Assembly: GCA_025331445.1 (NCBI GenBank)
Contig: JAIWNE010000024.1
Coordinates: 186,001 to 250,000 of the forward strand
Length of the DNA: 64,000 nucleotides
From: Blakeslea trispora
Lineage: Eukaryota; Mucoromycota; Mucoromycetes; Mucorales; Choanephoraceae
Direction of reading: 5' to 3'
Made by a program: the position numbers and the translations under genes. Positions within the stretch are counted from its first letter, which is position 1, and each line of letters starts with the position of its first letter. Shown one piece after another: positions 60,074 through 64,000 of the stretch. Below the pieces are notes generated by a model. The model did not search any database. It saw nothing but the letters and a program-made list of their open reading frames with translations, and was not told the origin of the DNA.

Positions 60074-61458
60074 TTTATTCAGTAGAAATCTTTTGGGTAT
60101 TTCAAGAAATTGTACACTTGATCATTCTGATTACCAAGTTAAAGGGGAATTTAGATACTCAAAACTGGGTTCATTTGATGCTGATGTCTCTGCAACTTCA
60201 TTCGAAATTTTTGTTCTAACAAGTACATAGTGTATAGTGTCTCTATGGCAGCGATTTTTCTTGTTGTAGTTACTACAGCTTAAGCACTCACCTAGTCGAT
60301 TACTGTAGTATCAGTTGAGAGTATATCCGCTTGAAATCGTACGTTTCTCAAAACACTGCTTATCAGTGAAATCAAAATACTTTTTCAAAGTACTAAGCAA
60401 ATGGGCTTCATAAAGGCATAGTCTGTCTATTGGTACAAAATAGCTAGCAACCTATAGTATAGCTACGAATAGTATCCTTGTTTCTGTTTCTATTCATCAT
60501 AATCCTTCTAAATGTGGTATGCGGTCGATGCTCAGCCAGGTTAATATAATGGAGAGACAAGGACTTTTTTTTTAATATATAGATAGATTTGATACTCTTT
60601 TTGCAGGATCTGTGACACTTTTACTGAAGAGATGAATTTCTTTCTGGTGCGACAATATTTTGAGAAAGGTGTACAAAAGGAATCCATCAGTTCATATTGA
60701 AACTTTAAAAAAAGGACAAAATGAAGCCCAAAAATAAAGAGCGGAAAAATCGAATAATTTGGTTACAAAAATAAACAAAAAATATGTATTAAAGAAAGAA
60801 AAGTATGAACCGCTTCGAGCAATTCTCTACTAGATTTAGTAGACATCAATGGGGCTTTCTAGCTTAGATAACGAAAATTGTGTAATTTTAAGCCTTTCCT
60901 GACATAGCAGACGTTATTTTCGAAAACTTCAAATACTAAACTATACGCTAAATCTTAAATTGTCATAACTTTTCATACCACTTGAAGTATTTAATTTCTA
61001 CCATTTAGGATCATTCTTAGAGAAGGCGCTTTATTACTAGTAGGAAAGAGTAAAGAACAAACGAGATAAATGAAAATGGTACGCGCCAAAATAAAGTTTT
61101 CTTCCTTCCTGCATGTTTTATCTTGTGTGGATACATATATGTATATAAATATATATAGCTATTTCTTCCTTGGTTTCTTCAAAGACAAGCAGTCCTACGA
61201 TTGCTGCGTCATTTATACTAACAATACGGTTCAAACACAAATGATTGCTTGCCACCTGATTGATCCTAGCCCCTCCCTTTTAAGTGAACAAGTTAGCTTC
61301 TGCCTTTTCTTCTCTTCTTCTTTCTACCATCATTCTCTTGCCAGATAAGAAAGACTTCTTTTATCTTTTCAAGTAAAAAGCAACATCAATCGATTTTGTT
61401 TAAAATTTAAATCAGCCCTTTCTCTTTCTCTCGCATTCTTCCTTTCTTTTCAAACAAA
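60074..61458. other. Spacer upstream of the forkhead gene
   Basis: AT-rich DNA with no supported gene. A 92-codon frame at 61070-61348 lies in what should be the forkhead promoter or leader and has no motif. A TATATATA-rich patch lies near 61136-61160. A pyrimidine tract (61408-61452) ends just before the forkhead start codon. Confidence 0.5.
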
Positions 61459-63360
<1,902 letters not shown>

Positions 63361-63493
63361 ATTTTGATTGTCCATTCGTTTATACCACAGCATTTCATTT
63401 CCTCTCACGTATACACCTTACAAGCATATATTTATATATAGACATATATGTTGACATTACATTAAATTTATTTATCATCATTAAATGCATTTA

Positions 63494-64000
63494 TTATTCG
63501 TCAATGTGCCACTCATAAACTGAACGTTTTGTCTGAGCCCATTGCTGCAATAGACACAAAAGAGCCCATCCATCCGTTGGTTCAAGCTTATGACTAAATG
63601 AGCTGAAAATTCCTTGCGGTTCAGGGTTAATTAAGGACTCTATTGTTAAGACAATGACTTTGCACTTTGCCCTTGATAGTGCAACGTTCCATCTTCTGAA
63701 ATCACGCAAAAATTCATAGCTGTTAGTATGATTCTTGATAAAAGAAAAGCAAGCAATGATCAAATCGCATTCTTGCCCTTGCATTTTTTCTACTGTGTCA
63801 ACCTTGATCTCTTTAGAAAACTGCCTTGTGGTTTTCTGGATAGCAATACGCTGTTGATGATGAGGTGTCACTATCATCACCTTGGGCTCATCAATAGAAC
63901 CTTGCGTCGTATTTGTACAGGAAGCAAGGTAACACATAACAATATCACAAACAATGCGAGCTTCATGCTCGACAGCATCGTAATCTTTTGATTTACTTGA
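63494..64000 (-). CDS. SF1 helicase, Upf1-like AAA_12 domain (C-terminal part)
   Basis: Only the 3' end lies in the window; the frame is open to the right edge, so the gene continues beyond 64000. The visible part has helicase motif V/Va (VDTVEKMQGQECDLIIACFS) and motif VI (RDFRRWNVALSRAKCKVIVL), as in Upf1/SMG2, Sen1, Dna2 and HELZ-type RNA/DNA helicases. A VMIVTPHHQQRIAIQKTTRQ block before them matches motif IV. After motif VI come about 50 residues ending YEWHIDE. Which subfamily cannot be told from this portion. Confidence 0.88.
   Translation of the reverse strand, partial: SSKSKDYDAVEHEARIVCDIVMCYLASCTNTTQGSIDEPKVMIVTPHHQQRIAIQKTTRQFSKEIKVDTVEKMQGQECDLIIACFSFIKNHTNSYEFLRDFRRWNVALSRAKCKVIVLTIESLINPEPQGIFSSFSHKLEPTDGWALLCLLQQWAQTKRSVYEWHIDE

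Overview
The window is nuclear DNA of a filamentous fungus, most likely a Mucorales species (Mucoromycota). The reasons are an AT-rich base composition, genes broken by many short GT-AG introns (mostly 45-90 nt), pyrimidine- and A/T-rich spacers, and a typical fungal gene set: 1,3-beta-glucan synthase, a GT62 mannosyltransferase, PSR-type phosphatase, RMD8/DUF155 and a SWIRM protein. The order is an inference; fungal nuclear DNA is certain. There is no sign of prokaryotic DNA, CRISPR, plasmid or virus. I rebuilt exon-intron structures by hand. In the intact genes every rebuilt CDS is a whole number of codons and joins homologous motifs across splice sites.

Layout. 0.9-8.2 kb: L-2-hydroxyglutarate dehydrogenase (-), a dead Tc1/mariner-like element, methylenetetrahydrofolate reductase (+), and a secreted-type large-subunit catalase (-). 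9.9-20.5 kb: Yar1-like ankyrin protein (-), GRIP-domain golgin (+), cytosolic ricin-B-type beta-trefoil protein (+), F-box protein (+), membrane-anchored acidic repeat protein (+), RNF121-type membrane RING E3 (-) and SRP68 (-). 20.5-23 kb: gene-poor, with a TATA-preceded GC-richer block that looks like an unrecognised structured RNA gene. 23-30.8 kb: splicing factor Clf1 (+), fatty aldehyde dehydrogenase (-), AIG1-like membrane protein (+), GT62 mannosyltransferase (-).

30.8-43.8 kb is the accessory part. It has one clear gene, a SWIRM protein (37.1-38.0 kb). The rest is AT-rich DNA with remnants of coding sequence, including a long decayed multi-exon gene (31.8-33.4 kb) of what appears to be a family expanded in Mucorales. 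43.9-55.1 kb is dense: PSR-type HAD phosphatase (+), ARL2 GTPase (-), a frame-disrupted integrase-zinc-finger-like gene (-), RMD8/DUF155 protein (+) and a 7-exon FKS glucan synthase (-). 56.8-64 kb: TIM50 (+), another decayed gene (-), a forkhead factor (+), and the 3' end of an SF1 helicase gene (-) running off the right edge.

The genes are housekeeping units, not one pathway. Several relate functionally: Fks and GT62 in cell-wall and glycan building; golgin, SRP68 and RNF121 in the secretory pathway; MTHFR, L2HGDH, ALDH3 and catalase in metabolism and redox; TIM50 in mitochondrial import. Many neighbours converge with very short spacers (41-160 bp), so 3' ends are tightly packed. I found no convincing novel multi-gene system. 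The best leads are the unidentified RNA-like locus, the dispersed repeat linked to the dead transposon, the decayed gene family, and the natural substitutions in the echinocandin hot spots of Fks.
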